The notes: a model not told the origin generated them from the sequence alone. A stretch of DNA of 64,000 nucleotides from CAYWXK01 sp964462515 (GCA_964462515.1 CAYWXK010000014.1:19998-83997); one strand, 5' to 3'. Shown: positions 49,190 to 57,732, counted from the stretch's first letter. Numbers and translations: made by a program.

Positions 49190-51853
49190 TTATACCGGAT
49201 AAACCTTCAGTTGTTCCCGTAACAGTTCGTATATCGTTTTATGCTCTTTTATTGCCGCCTGTGCCGTCTTTCGGAACTCGTTTTGCAATTCATCAAAATT
49301 CATACGCTTGAGGGCCGCCAAATCTTTTCCATCTTTGGCGTTTGCCGCGACGAACTTTGCCATAGTTTCTGCAGCCATTGCCCGAATCAACTGCCACAGC
49401 TCTTTGCCGTCCCTCGCTGCAATAGCCCTACCCAGCGCAAGTGACATTGACAGAATCGCATTCATACCCAGAACGCCCTTTCGCTGCATTATCGCGACCT
49501 TATCGTCAGCCGAAGCGTTCGCCGTAATTACACCCGCCTTGACCGCCTCTTCAAACTCCAGATTCAATAGTTCCCTATCGGTCTGCAGAACATCCCCAAG
49601 CTGTGACAGCTTTTTGCCGGTAAAGGCCTTTGCGAGAATCTTCTCGATATGTTCGACGGCGTCCATACAGCCCTTGCCGTCATAACGTCGGCCCTTCTTC
49701 CACATCGCCACAAGTGCGTTATCGTTCTTGGCCTGGATATGTGCAAAGTCCACATCCTTCTTGAATCGAAGCGTCCCGTCGCCCGCATCCTTAAATAACT
49801 CCGGATATTTCCGCGTAAGCTCATTTGGCCTGATAATGCTGTCAATATAGTGGACGGCTTCATCAACTCCGGCTGATTGTCCCAGAGGTGTTGAACCCTT
49901 GAAGCGGACGATGCCGCTTCTGCCTAAAAACAGCGTTGCTGCAGCCGAGGGGATGCCGGCGTTCGTTGCCTCTTCCGTGCCGCTTATGGCCTCAATCGCC
50001 AGCATCCGAATCAATAAGCTCGTCAGGTCAATCTCACCGGCGTTTGCCGCCAGCGTAACATCATTTCGTCCCGTCAAGGTCCAAAGCAGCTCTCGTAGAT
50101 TATCCTCGGTTTCTTTTCGCTCGGCGGCAGTCAATTCTCTCTGTGTCGCCTTTGCAAGGGCGATTATTTCCATAACGCGGCCGTATTTTTGCAATCTTTC
50201 CGTATTTGCCCCTCCGCCTGCCTTCATACCGAGCGCATTCATCGCAGTCGATATCTCTGCCTCAAACGGGTCGTTTGGCGACTTGGAGCGATGAGAGACC
50301 ACCAGTTCCGCCCCATAAGCAAGCGAGGTCAGCATTGCAAGAACCGTCTCCGAAAGAGTTCCAATCTGGTTGGCTTTAATAAGAGTAGTGTTGATTTCGC
50401 CTCCCTTGGCGCAACTTTCGATATTCTCATCCTTGGTCGTAACAAGGTCGTCTCCAATGATAAATATCTTGTCCCCAAGCTCCTTCATCAGAAGTTTCCA
50501 CCCCGCGTGGTCCATTTCGCCGAATCCGTCTTCGATGGAAAGAACCGGGACGCCGCCCTCCATAGCTTCCTTGTAGAGCCGTAAAATCTCATCCCGGCTC
50601 ATATCGACCTTGCTTTTATCTCGCCAGAACCGATACATTCCGACCGAGTCTTTTTGTCCGGTTTCTTCGCGATAAGCATTCTCAAGTTCTGATGCCGCCG
50701 GGTCGAGTGCAATCGCCACATCCACCCCCGGCACATACTCGCAGTCGAGAATGGTCTGCTTCATCAACCTCCACATCCTCTGTTCCGGCACACGGTCGGC
50801 TGCCTCTTTATCCACGTAAGGAGCAATTCCGCCCTCGCTGCCGACCCCCATCACCTTCGCCCCGGGCGCCGATTCAATAATCTCCTTCAAACGATATTGC
50901 AATTTCACCGTCATTTCCTGCGCTTCTTCGTAGGTCTTTGCGGAAAGGGGTATAAACATACTCTCCTGCATACTGATATTGGATTCCGGATATTCCTTTT
51001 CGGTGTGCCGTCCGCCCATAGCACAGTTTCTAAACTGCCAGGGCGCCGTAACCTTCGTTCCGTCTTTCAAGGTAACAGCCTGCATTCTCGTTGTCAGCAG
51101 CCGCTTTTTGACATTTCCAACCTGGGCCAGCCAGCTCTCTTTTGAAATAGCCGCAGTAGCTCTTGCGGCCTGCTCAGCAGCCATTTTCTCTCTATTTCTG
51201 TATTCCTTGACTTTGCCTCGGTCGGCAAGCAGCCGGTCCAACATCCCTACTATCCCCGGGGCAAGGAAAAATCTGCCGACGTAAATGAGTCCTTCGTTGC
51301 GTAAAATCAATCCCAATGCAAGGCAGATTATTGCCACCGGCATAAAAATCATCGCCATATAACTGCTCCAGATAGGAGCTGATGCGGCAACAGCGAGGTT
51401 ATAAGGAGCATCTGGAGCAAAGTTGCCCTCATCCTTCTTGACGCCCTCGAATCTGCCCCACGGTATCAATAGAAACGCCTTCGCAAGCCACAATAGTTTT
51501 GAGCCGAAGGACTTGTCCTTCATAGCATCGTAATGTTCCTGCGAGGTCTTGTTCAGCGCCGTCAGTTTCCCCGCCGTCAGGTAATGCCCCAGCTCGTGTA
51601 TCGCGATTCCGATGTGCCAGGATAGATATAGTATCACAGCCGAAACAATCGTTTCCCAGCTAAGGAACATAAACTTCAGCGTTTTCAGCTTGCCTACGGC
51701 GTCTGCCGGCAGGTTCATCACCGAAGAAATAAACGCCGCGTGGAAGGAAACCAGTTTGTGGTTGGCAATTACCCACCCGCGTTCCAGATATGCCTGCGAT
51801 AATTTCAAATTCCATCTGTCTTTTGTTGTTTTCGATTCCGCCCTTTCAACCAT
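49190..51853 (-). CDS. Membrane M50/S2P-like region fused to a circularly permuted enolase
   Basis: An 887-residue fusion. Residues 1-220 are membranous with SWHIGIAIHELGHYLTAG (HExxH at 86-90), ASAPIWSSYMAM and APGIVGMLDRLL, like an M50/site-2 protease core. Residues 280-560 match the enolase barrel in order: GGRHTEKEYPESNISMQESM (Glu297), VGSEGGIAP (Glu340), IALDPAASE (Asp384), LSIEDGFGE (Glu441), IIGDDLVTT (Asp468), LIKANQIGTLSE (Lys493), VVSHRS (His521) and MKAGGGANTERL (Lys544), so all catalytic and metal residues are present. The normal N-terminal capping domain is missing there. It appears instead at the C-terminus: FKGSTPLGQSAG (SGASTG-like loop), YDGKGCMDAVEHI (LGKGV-like) and LGMNAILSMSLALGRAIAA (FGANAILAVSLA-like). 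The ATG at 51853 has AAGGAGA 7 bases before it. FtsB-like gene follows. Whether it is the cell's glycolytic enolase is unknown. Confidence 0.85.
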   Translation of the reverse strand: MVERAESKTTKDRWNLKLSQAYLERGWVIANHKLVSFHAAFISSVMNLPADAVGKLKTLKFMFLSWETIVSAVILYLSWHIGIAIHELGHYLTAGKLTALNKTSQEHYDAMKDKSFGSKLLWLAKAFLLIPWGRFEGVKKDEGNFAPDAPYNLAVAASAPIWSSYMAMIFMPVAIICLALGLILRNEGLIYVGRFFLAPGIVGMLDRLLADRGKVKEYRNREKMAAEQAARATAAISKESWLAQVGNVKKRLLTTRMQAVTLKDGTKVTAPWQFRNCAMGGRHTEKEYPESNISMQESMFIPLSAKTYEEAQEMTVKLQYRLKEIIESAPGAKVMGVGSEGGIAPYVDKEAADRVPEQRMWRLMKQTILDCEYVPGVDVAIALDPAASELENAYREETGQKDSVGMYRFWRDKSKVDMSRDEILRLYKEAMEGGVPVLSIEDGFGEMDHAGWKLLMKELGDKIFIIGDDLVTTKDENIESCAKGGEINTTLIKANQIGTLSETVLAMLTSLAYGAELVVSHRSKSPNDPFEAEISTAMNALGMKAGGGANTERLQKYGRVMEIIALAKATQRELTAAERKETEDNLRELLWTLTGRNDVTLAANAGEIDLTSLLIRMLAIEAISGTEEATNAGIPSAAATLFLGRSGIVRFKGSTPLGQSAGVDEAVHYIDSIIRPNELTRKYPELFKDAGDGTLRFKKDVDFAHIQAKNDNALVAMWKKGRRYDGKGCMDAVEHIEKILAKAFTGKKLSQLGDVLQTDRELLNLEFEEAVKAGVITANASADDKVAIMQRKGVLGMNAILSMSLALGRAIAARDGKELWQLIRAMAAETMAKFVAANAKDGKDLAALKRMNFDELQNEFRKTAQAAIKEHKTIYELLREQLKVYPV

Positions 51854-52237
51854 TCCAAATCTCCTTGTCTTAATCAATTTTCCATAAATTCATTGCAATG
51901 ACGCCCCAGTCATGCCTTTAATAATGCTCTGGCATCTTTTTGCTCACCGCCAAACACGCAAAGATTACTGTTTTTTCCCTGCCCCGTCAAGAGAAAGTAT
52001 TAGTTGGGTGAGGATTACGGCGAACCCTGCACCCCGCCCTAATTGACCGTGTAGGTTTTTGGGATTTATCGGTCCCAGAAACCACCGATTTCGAGCGAAC
52101 AATTAGGGCGGGGTCCGCTCGATAAAAGGGAAGCGTAAAACCCGCTTGCGTTGGGTCGAGTTCGAAATTACAATTGGTGCGGGGCAGTTGAATTGGGAAA
52201 TGCCCTCAAAGATACTGTTTTTGCACAAGGAGCAGTT
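51854..52237. other. Intergenic region between divergent genes, contains an 84-bp inverted-repeat element
   Basis: About 380 bp. The main feature is the inverted-repeat element at 52031-52114; no gene was found. The region 52115-52200 carries a weaker GGTGCGGGGCAGTTGAATTG that resembles part of one arm. Confidence 0.6.
52031..52114. repeat. 84-bp MITE-like element with perfect 15-bp terminal inverted repeats
   Basis: ACCCCGCCCTAATTG (52031-52045) and its exact reverse complement (52100-52114). Inside is a second hairpin, GGTTTTTGGGA (52054-52064) with TCCCAGAAACC (52073-52083), one mismatch. No target-site duplication is obvious. Confidence 0.8.
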
Positions 52238-52615
52238 ATGGAGAGACGGCAAGAAAATCAAGAAAATCTTGAAAACGAAATCGATGACCTTAAACACCAA
52301 TTAGAGCAGTTCCAGCACGAAAAAGAGCGAATTAGGGCTATTATAGGCAAACTTGGCGGTGTTCCAAAATTTCGCACCAAGCTTATCAATGCGATATTCA
52401 TCGCTGTGGTCTCAGTCTGTGTAGCTGTTTCAATAATTGGGGGCCAGAAAGTTCGGCCTGTAATGATTGAGCTGACAATAGTAGCTCTATCGCTAAAAAT
52501 CATCTATCTTATCCATTCCCAGATGCGGATAAATCACTTCGAATTCTGGATACTTTCAGCAATCGAATGGCGCATTAACGAAATAATGATGTATATAAAG
52601 CAGTTGAAGCGCTAA
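52238..52615 (+). CDS. Small coiled-coil membrane protein
   Basis: A 125-residue protein of unknown function. A long charged N-terminal helix (MERRQENQENLENEIDDLKH, then QLEQFQHEKERIRAII) probably forms a coiled coil. Two hydrophobic segments follow (LINAIFIAVVSVCVAVSIIGG and PVMIELTIVALSLKIIYLI), then a short amphipathic tail. AAGGAG 6 bases before the ATG at 52238 sets this start over the longer reading from 52151. A composite palindromic element begins 11 bp after the stop codon. I do not recognise a family. Confidence 0.7.
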   Translation: MERRQENQENLENEIDDLKHQLEQFQHEKERIRAIIGKLGGVPKFRTKLINAIFIAVVSVCVAVSIIGGQKVRPVMIELTIVALSLKIIYLIHSQMRINHFEFWILSAIEWRINEIMMYIKQLKR

Positions 52616-52625
52616 GCTGGTAAAT

Positions 52626-52692
52626 CCCGTTAGAAAGGCAGAACCCGTTTAGACCTAAAGGTCTAACGGGGCAGGGCTTTCTTTCTAACGGG
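52626..52692. repeat. Nested CCCGTTAGA...TCTAACGGG composite element
   Basis: Outer arms CCCGTTAGAAAG (52626-52637) and CTTTCTAACGGG (52681-52692). Inside is a second, self-contained copy, CCCGTTTAGACC-TAAA-GGTCTAACGGG (52644-52670). It looks like one element inserted in another and lies just after the coiled-coil gene. Confidence 0.8.
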
Positions 52693-52748
52693 GTAAATAC
52701 TGTTCAATTTGGCTTCATCTATCCGATATCTATTGGGCGACTTTTTTA

Positions 52749-52777
52749 TTGATTTACTACCAGCTACGAATTAACAT
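52749..52777 (+). promoter_or_regulatory. Promoter placed for a leaderless psd transcript
   Basis: TTGATT, 17 bases, TAACAT, with only 9 bases between the -10 box and the psd ATG. No ribosome site precedes the ATG. Confidence 0.4.
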
Positions 52778-52786
52778 ATTTTTCCT

Positions 52787-53500
52787 ATGAGACTTCCGCT
52801 GACAAAATACGGCTGGCCGGAAGCGGCTGTCTTTCCGGCTATAATACTTGCGGTGATGATTATCTTGCTGGTAGGTGGGCCAAGATTTTTGCCCCTTCGG
52901 ACCATCGGATGGATAGAAACACCGCTGGCGGTCGTTTTAATTTGGTTTTTGTCTTTTTTCCGCGACCCGAACCGCTCTTGCCCCACAGACAAGGACGTGC
53001 TATTGGCTCCCGCAGATGGACAGGTAACCAACATTGACTTTGTGACCGAAGACAGTTTCATCGGTGCTGCTGCCGTCAGAATCGGTATATTCTTAAGTAT
53101 CTTCGACGTCCATATCAACCGCTCCCCCTGTGATGCTAAAGTTGAGCGAATTACCTACAAAAGGGGCAGATACAAAAACGCCAAAAATCTGCTCTCAGGA
53201 CAGGTCAACGAGTCCAACGACATAGCTTTGGTGCGAACCAATAGCCCCCCTGACAGACTGCTTCTCAGGCAAATAAGCGGCGCTATTGCAAGACGGATTG
53301 TTTGTGATATAAATGAGGGAGAGCATCTTTATATCGGCCAGAAATTCGGTATGATAAAATTCGGCTCCAGAACCGAATTATATGTGCCTGCAGGTGAAAA
53401 TGTGAAGTGTTTGGTGAAAGTGGGCGATAAAGTTAAAGCAGGCCTAACGCCTCTGGTGAAATACGAAATTAGCCACGAAGACACAAAGTTGCAAAGATAA
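52787..53500 (+). CDS. psd: Phosphatidylserine decarboxylase (short, archaetidylserine type)
   Basis: A 237-residue membrane-associated pyruvoyl enzyme that turns phosphatidylserine into phosphatidylethanolamine. Two membrane segments lie at the N-terminus (EAAVFPAIILAVMIILLVGG and WIETPLAVVLIWFLSFF). DPNRSCPTDKDVLLAPADGQV follows, then GIFLSIFDVHINRSPCDAKV. The processing site is KFGSRTELYVP, where cleavage before Ser194 creates the pyruvoyl group. This short type lacks the LGST of the long enzyme. pssA follows 73 bp downstream, so the pair supplies two steps of one pathway. The last residues (SHEDTKLQR) are encoded by a repeat element at 53472-53545. No Shine-Dalgarno site is seen; the gene may be leaderless. 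Confidence 0.9.
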   Translation: MRLPLTKYGWPEAAVFPAIILAVMIILLVGGPRFLPLRTIGWIETPLAVVLIWFLSFFRDPNRSCPTDKDVLLAPADGQVTNIDFVTEDSFIGAAAVRIGIFLSIFDVHINRSPCDAKVERITYKRGRYKNAKNLLSGQVNESNDIALVRTNSPPDRLLLRQISGAIARRIVCDINEGEHLYIGQKFGMIKFGSRTELYVPAGENVKCLVKVGDKVKAGLTPLVKYEISHEDTKLQR

Positions 53501-53545
53501 AAAATAAATATATCATAAATTTTAGTGCCTTAGTGCCTTGGTGGC
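53472..53545. repeat. GCCAC...GTGGC long hairpin spanning the psd stop
   Basis: Left arm GCCACGAAGACACAAAG (from 53472) codes for the psd C-terminus. The right arm CTTAGTGCCTTGGTGGC ends at 53545, near the pssA start. It is of the same kind as 15559-15629. Confidence 0.7.
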
Positions 53546-53573
53546 AAAAAGAAAAAAATATGAGTTACCAATT

Positions 53574-54494
53574 ATGCGAAAACTAAGAATCCGCCAAGGG
53601 CGGGCCAAAGAAATTTTGCTCCGACAGGTCCGAAAGCAGCGGCTAAAATACATCACAGTGTTACCATCGCTGGTAACTATCCTCAATGGCATCTGCGGCT
53701 TCTTGGCCATCATCTTCGCCAGCGAAGGTGCCGAACACAGCTTTGCTCACTTCTCTTATTTTGCAATTGCAGGCTATATGATTCTGCTGGCGATGATTGC
53801 CGATATGCTCGACGGGCGCCTCGCGCGGATGAGCCAGAGCACCTCCAGCTTTGGCGGCCAATTAGACAGCCTCTGCGACATAATCAGCTTTGGTGTGGCT
53901 CCGGCATTTCTGATGCTCAAAGTCCTTGAGCACAACCTGGAGCTGGCCGGCTTCGCTGATGATAGCTTCCTGCAGCGTTCGGTATGGATAGCGGCGGCAG
54001 CATATATATGCTGCGCTGCAATTCGCCTGGCAAGGTTCAACGTGGAAAATGAGGAGGATGAATCCGCCCATATGAGCTTTAGCGGTCTGCCGACACCGGC
54101 TGCCGCAGGCGTAATAGTTAGCATTGTAATTCTCCATCAGGAAACAATAACGGACTTAAACGCCATCATTTATGCCCTGCCATTTGTAGCTCTGGTGATT
54201 TCGGCGCTGATGATTAGCAGGATTCGCTATCCGCATTTATTGAATCAGTATTTGAGGGGCAAAAAACCTTTCGCACATCTTCTTAGAGTGCTGTTGCTGC
54301 TTGCTTTGATTGTATGGAGCAGGCAGGTAGCTCTTGTGGTGATTTTCTGCGGGTTTGCAGCAATTAGTCCGATGACCTGGTTATATTACAAAACAATTCG
54401 CAAGCAGCAGTTCGTCGTGAAGCCTGAACCAGCTACACTGGCCGGTGCAGACGAAACAGTGGTCTTCAAGCCGGACGACAATCTATACCAGTAA
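53574..54494 (+). CDS. pssA: CDP-diacylglycerol--serine O-phosphatidyltransferase
   Basis: A 306-residue integral membrane enzyme that makes phosphatidylserine from CDP-diacylglycerol and serine. The CDP-alcohol phosphatidyltransferase signature is complete: DMLDGRLARMS, then GGQLDSLCDIISFG, matching D-x2-DG-x2-AR-x-G-x3-D-x3-D. Several hydrophobic segments follow, with IAAAAYICCAAIRLARFN and LLLLALIVWSRQVALVVIF. I chose the ATG at 53574; a TTG at 53538 would extend the frame into the GCCAC repeat. The stop codon at 54494 abuts a palindromic element (54496-54602). It acts directly upstream of Psd in phosphatidylethanolamine synthesis. Confidence 0.9.
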   Translation: MRKLRIRQGRAKEILLRQVRKQRLKYITVLPSLVTILNGICGFLAIIFASEGAEHSFAHFSYFAIAGYMILLAMIADMLDGRLARMSQSTSSFGGQLDSLCDIISFGVAPAFLMLKVLEHNLELAGFADDSFLQRSVWIAAAAYICCAAIRLARFNVENEEDESAHMSFSGLPTPAAAGVIVSIVILHQETITDLNAIIYALPFVALVISALMISRIRYPHLLNQYLRGKKPFAHLLRVLLLLALIVWSRQVALVVIFCGFAAISPMTWLYYKTIRKQQFVVKPEPATLAGADETVVFKPDDNLYQ

Positions 54495-54495
54495 A

Positions 54496-54602
54496 CTCCG
54501 TTAGAAAGTTGACTTGCGTCTTTGACGCCGTGTCAGGAGTGGATATTTTACCTCCGCTGCTTCGTTTTTGCGAAGCAAAACGCCGGAGGTTTTCTAACGG
54601 AG
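54496..54602. repeat. Composite CTCCGTTAGAAAG...TTTTCTAACGGAG element after pssA
   Basis: Outer arms 54496-54508 and 54590-54602. Inside lies ACCTCCG...CGGAGGT (54550-54590) with its own inner stem GCTTCG/CGAAGC. The direct repeat GTAAACTCC flanks it on both sides (54491-54499 and 54602-54610). Confidence 0.8.
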
Positions 54603-54635
54603 TAAACTCCAAACGCAAAATTGCGTCTTCAATTT

Positions 54636-54706
54636 GCCACTAAGGCACGGAGCCACAAAGCAATTTTGAACATAATTAAATTTTCGTGTCTTTGTGTCCT
54701 AGTAGC
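54636..54706. repeat. GCCAC...GTAGC hairpin, third copy
   Basis: GCCACTAAGGCACGGAGCC and TTCGTGTCTTTGTGTCC, AGTAGC face each other across a short AT-rich loop. It lies between pssA and the convergent PilZ gene. Confidence 0.65.
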
Positions 54707-54733
54707 CCAAATATTGCGGCGGACCGCGAAAAA

Positions 54734-55624
54734 TTAAACTGCATTTGCCGCCAGTTGGGTCTGTTTGTGGGCAGATTGGTTCATCTGATAGTACCGCTCG
54801 ACAACTCCGACTATCCTGGCCAGAACCTGACGACCTTCGTAGCTCGACTCCAGGCCAACAATCTGCAGGCCGAGGTAAACAGTTCTGTGGTCTGCTGCCG
54901 GCAAGATGCGTCTAATTTGAGCATTGAACACAAGGGGGGTTTCATAAGGTAGAGGCGTAAATCGCAGGCCGACAAACTGACCGTTCCTGAAGTCCGGCTC
55001 TTGTGCAGAAGATGGTTGGCCATCACAAGATGCCGTTTGCGCATCAACTTCAACCTGAGCTCCGCCGGCAGAAATATCTATAAGTCTGCCCTGAAAATAA
55101 TGATGGACCGCACATGTTGTATCGGGTTCGTCGAAGGCGGACTTGTCCGCCGCTTGCCCGTCATCTGTGTGGTAGGTCTGATTGGCGGACTTCTGTTTGC
55201 GGTGCCACAGCACCACGCTTACCTTCAGCGACTGATGGACGTTAACGCGGAAATAGCTTCTGCGCTGAACCATTTCAACGTGGTCGGGTACTGCAAGCAC
55301 AATCGTCCCGCCGCAACCCTCTTGGATTGAGTCCGACAATGGTTCAAGGTCCAGCACGGTGGTATCGAACACGAATTTGCCGTAATCGTATTTGAAAGAT
55401 ATACCGACCGGCTGATTGACCTGTATATTTATCGGGTGCGGCCTATCTGTCGAATGAATGCTCTCTATACTGAATCTATCGGCCCCCAGGGCAGTCAGCC
55501 GCACCTTTGCAACGTGCCATTTGCCCCTGGATAAAAATGACATAATGGCAGAGACCTTCTTATCAATAGCGGTCTGCAGAATCTCGTTGGGACCGACCCC
55601 GCGGAGCGTTACTAATTCATTCAT
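54734..55624 (-). CDS. PilZ domain (YcgR-like) c-di-GMP receptor
   Basis: A 296-residue protein with an N-terminal flagellar-brake-like domain (about 1-110) and a PilZ domain. The c-di-GMP-binding RxxxR box is QRRSYFRVNV and the (D/N)xSxxG box is LIDISAGGAQV. GLQIVGLESSYEGRQVLARI is the usual late helix. GGGAGGT before the ATG at 55624 supports this start. A loop between the first and second PilZ strands (about 150-185, ANQTYHTDDGQAADKSAF) contains the in-frame palindrome GGCGGAC-TT-GTCCGCC (55136-55151). It probably controls motility or surface behaviour by c-di-GMP; the output is not visible here. Confidence 0.88.
   Translation of the reverse strand: MNELVTLRGVGPNEILQTAIDKKVSAIMSFLSRGKWHVAKVRLTALGADRFSIESIHSTDRPHPINIQVNQPVGISFKYDYGKFVFDTTVLDLEPLSDSIQEGCGGTIVLAVPDHVEMVQRRSYFRVNVHQSLKVSVVLWHRKQKSANQTYHTDDGQAADKSAFDEPDTTCAVHHYFQGRLIDISAGGAQVEVDAQTASCDGQPSSAQEPDFRNGQFVGLRFTPLPYETPLVFNAQIRRILPAADHRTVYLGLQIVGLESSYEGRQVLARIVGVVERYYQMNQSAHKQTQLAANAV
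55136..55151. repeat. In-frame palindrome GGCGGAC-TT-GTCCGCC in the PilZ gene
   Basis: Seven-base perfect arms. It lies in the loop between conserved PilZ motifs, encoding part of QAADKSAFDE. Confidence 0.75.
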
Positions 55625-56199
55625 ATCAACCTCCCGTCCGACCACGCGCGTCCCGACAGACTGCAATAAAAGCGCAGGCGGACATACTTCTCACAAGAAC
55701 TTCTAAATAAATATATACAAATAATCCGCCCCAGAAGCAAAAATACTCATTAAAGTAAATCGCCAAGTCCTCTAATCCTCCGCCTGCCGGAGAAACAAAT
55801 CACAATTTGGTATATATCCAATACTTCGGTTTAGCATAGTGCCCAAACCAGGTCTGGACATCCGGATTCGATGTCCTTTTTCACTTCCGTTTCGGGGTGT
55901 CGTGTTTTTTATGTAAGAGCTGAAGGAACGAATCTGAAGTGATTTTCAAGATTGACTCAGGAAAGCTAAGTGACACTCCGCAGGAAATACCCCAAATACT
56001 CATCGAAGCATATCAATTTCTACTTGACTTTTGGATAGAGAAGCATACACTTATGTTACTGTAGATGACTTTTTAAACTCAGGAGGCAGAGTGATAGATG
56101 TGACAATATAATAAGGATTTCGTGAAAATTTACGAGAAGGTATCGGTGCGCACAAAGTGCATCATCTGAAATATTAACCATTTTTGAAAGGGGGAAAAA
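55625..56199. other. Intergenic region, no clear gene
   Basis: About 575 bp. A TCCGCCTGCCGGA imperfect palindrome lies near 55787. A GTG-started reading of 41 codons (55939-56064) with the sequence ending FLLDFWIEKHTL lacks a family match and could be the remnant of a longer gene. The ribosome site AAAGGGGG of the next gene lies at the end. Confidence 0.45.
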
Positions 56200-57480
56200 A
56201 TGAAAAACAAAATGTTGGCATCAGTATTACTTTGTGTGCTACTTCTGAGTGTCACAGCCGGCGAAGCCACGGCGACGGCCAGAGAACGCGATTATTCCTT
56301 CGACGGCAGGATCTCCCGCACCGTGCTCGAGAATTATCTTTCGCGAGCGATTACTTTCGCGGAATTGCTCAACGGCGAGGACGTCGAGAAGCAATTGGGA
56401 GGCAACACCGACGACAATATCCGAATGCTCACAAATGTCGGCGCCAAGTTCGTGGGCCGAGCTATCTACATGTGGGGCGGCGAGAGTCGCCTCGATGGTC
56501 TGCTCGAACGAGCCCGCCCGATTGTAAAAAGAATCCACGCTGCCGACCCCGATATAGTTCTGCAAGCCGCGGCCTTCGAAATAGTAAGTAAGCAGGTCGA
56601 GACCCTCAAAGTTCCTGAGTGGGTCTTCAACGAATTTGCTCTCGACTTCGAGAATCGCAACTTCGACTACGAAGCGATGCTCTACTCCGACGGTCACCGC
56701 GTAAATCAATGGCGTGCCGGCTCATCCGTCCCCGATATGAGCAAGCTCGAGACTCGCATGTGGTTCTTCTATCTCGCCGCACGTTATATCGACATCGGCG
56801 TCGAGGCCATACACTTCGGCCAGGTCGAGATCATGGACGACCGCGACCCGGACCATCGTGGCTGGCGCGACATGTTGGCTCGAGTCCGCCAATACGCCGC
56901 CAAGCACGCCAGACGCCATTTCCTGCTCGCCGATGCGCACGTCCCCAGCGGTGGCATCGTTTATGACGACATGCTCTTGTTCGACTTTCACTCCTTTCCG
57001 CTGCGGATAGATGAGGTCGTCACCGAGCCTCAGAAGGGCGTCTTGAAGGTTGGCTACCTGGATAGCATCTTCACCCGCAGCAAAGGCGGTATCACCCCGA
57101 GTGGCTGGAGATGTGACAGCCTGCCCTATATCGTTGAGCTGGACAACTTCGGCTCAAGCGGCAGGCCCGGCCAGAACATCGGAATGCACTACATATGGGG
57201 CTATGACGAAATCTGCTGGTTTGCTCACCAACCTGCCGACTACCGCAATTTCTGGCTCAAGTACGCCTGGGATTGGATCCGCCGACACGATCCCAATGGC
57301 TACCTCCAAATGCCTGGCAGCAGAACATTGGCCAACCCTGTTGGAAAGAATATCTGGTACTGGGCCAACACTCCTTCCAAAGCCGTCCCCGCCGGCTTCG
57401 GCCAGGAGGAAACAATAAAAGCAATCTGGGCCGAAGACAAATATTGCCCAGGTGAGGCCTTTGAGTTGCTGGAATATTGA
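56200..57480 (+). CDS. Secreted protein of unknown function, TIM-barrel-like
   Basis: A 426-residue exported protein. The signal peptide is MKNKMLASVLLCVLLLSVTA, ending near GEATATA. A strong ribosome site AAAGGGGG precedes the ATG. I do not recognise a family. The order of elements (IRMLTNVGAKFVGRAIYMWGG, DIVLQAAAFEIVSKQ, MWFFYLAARYIDIGVEAIHF, HFLLADAHVPSGG, LLFDFHSFPLRI, YLQMPGSRTLANP) suggests an alpha/beta barrel with acidic and aromatic residues at strand ends, as in glycosidases. It has no adjacent partner on the same strand. The conserved look of NIGMHYIWGYDEICWF could mark an active site. Confidence in a glycosidase role is low. Confidence 0.7.
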   Translation: MKNKMLASVLLCVLLLSVTAGEATATARERDYSFDGRISRTVLENYLSRAITFAELLNGEDVEKQLGGNTDDNIRMLTNVGAKFVGRAIYMWGGESRLDGLLERARPIVKRIHAADPDIVLQAAAFEIVSKQVETLKVPEWVFNEFALDFENRNFDYEAMLYSDGHRVNQWRAGSSVPDMSKLETRMWFFYLAARYIDIGVEAIHFGQVEIMDDRDPDHRGWRDMLARVRQYAAKHARRHFLLADAHVPSGGIVYDDMLLFDFHSFPLRIDEVVTEPQKGVLKVGYLDSIFTRSKGGITPSGWRCDSLPYIVELDNFGSSGRPGQNIGMHYIWGYDEICWFAHQPADYRNFWLKYAWDWIRRHDPNGYLQMPGSRTLANPVGKNIWYWANTPSKAVPAGFGQEETIKAIWAEDKYCPGEAFELLEY

Positions 57481-57732
57481 CTATTATGGCGGTGACACAA
57501 AGCAAGGTAAGCCAGCAATTCGCTACGTCATAAGAGACGGCGATGAACCTCTCCCGCACGGCACAGGATTTTCCGAACAGATTCTAAAGGCTCGAAATTG
57601 TTTTAGCACCTACAACCTGACTACAACCCAAAAAACCAATAGCTCATAAAATCGGAAGAATCGCTAATACATAAGATACGTAACATCAACGACTTAAAAA
57701 ATATGCAAAAAACGCAAACATTTTATTTAGAC

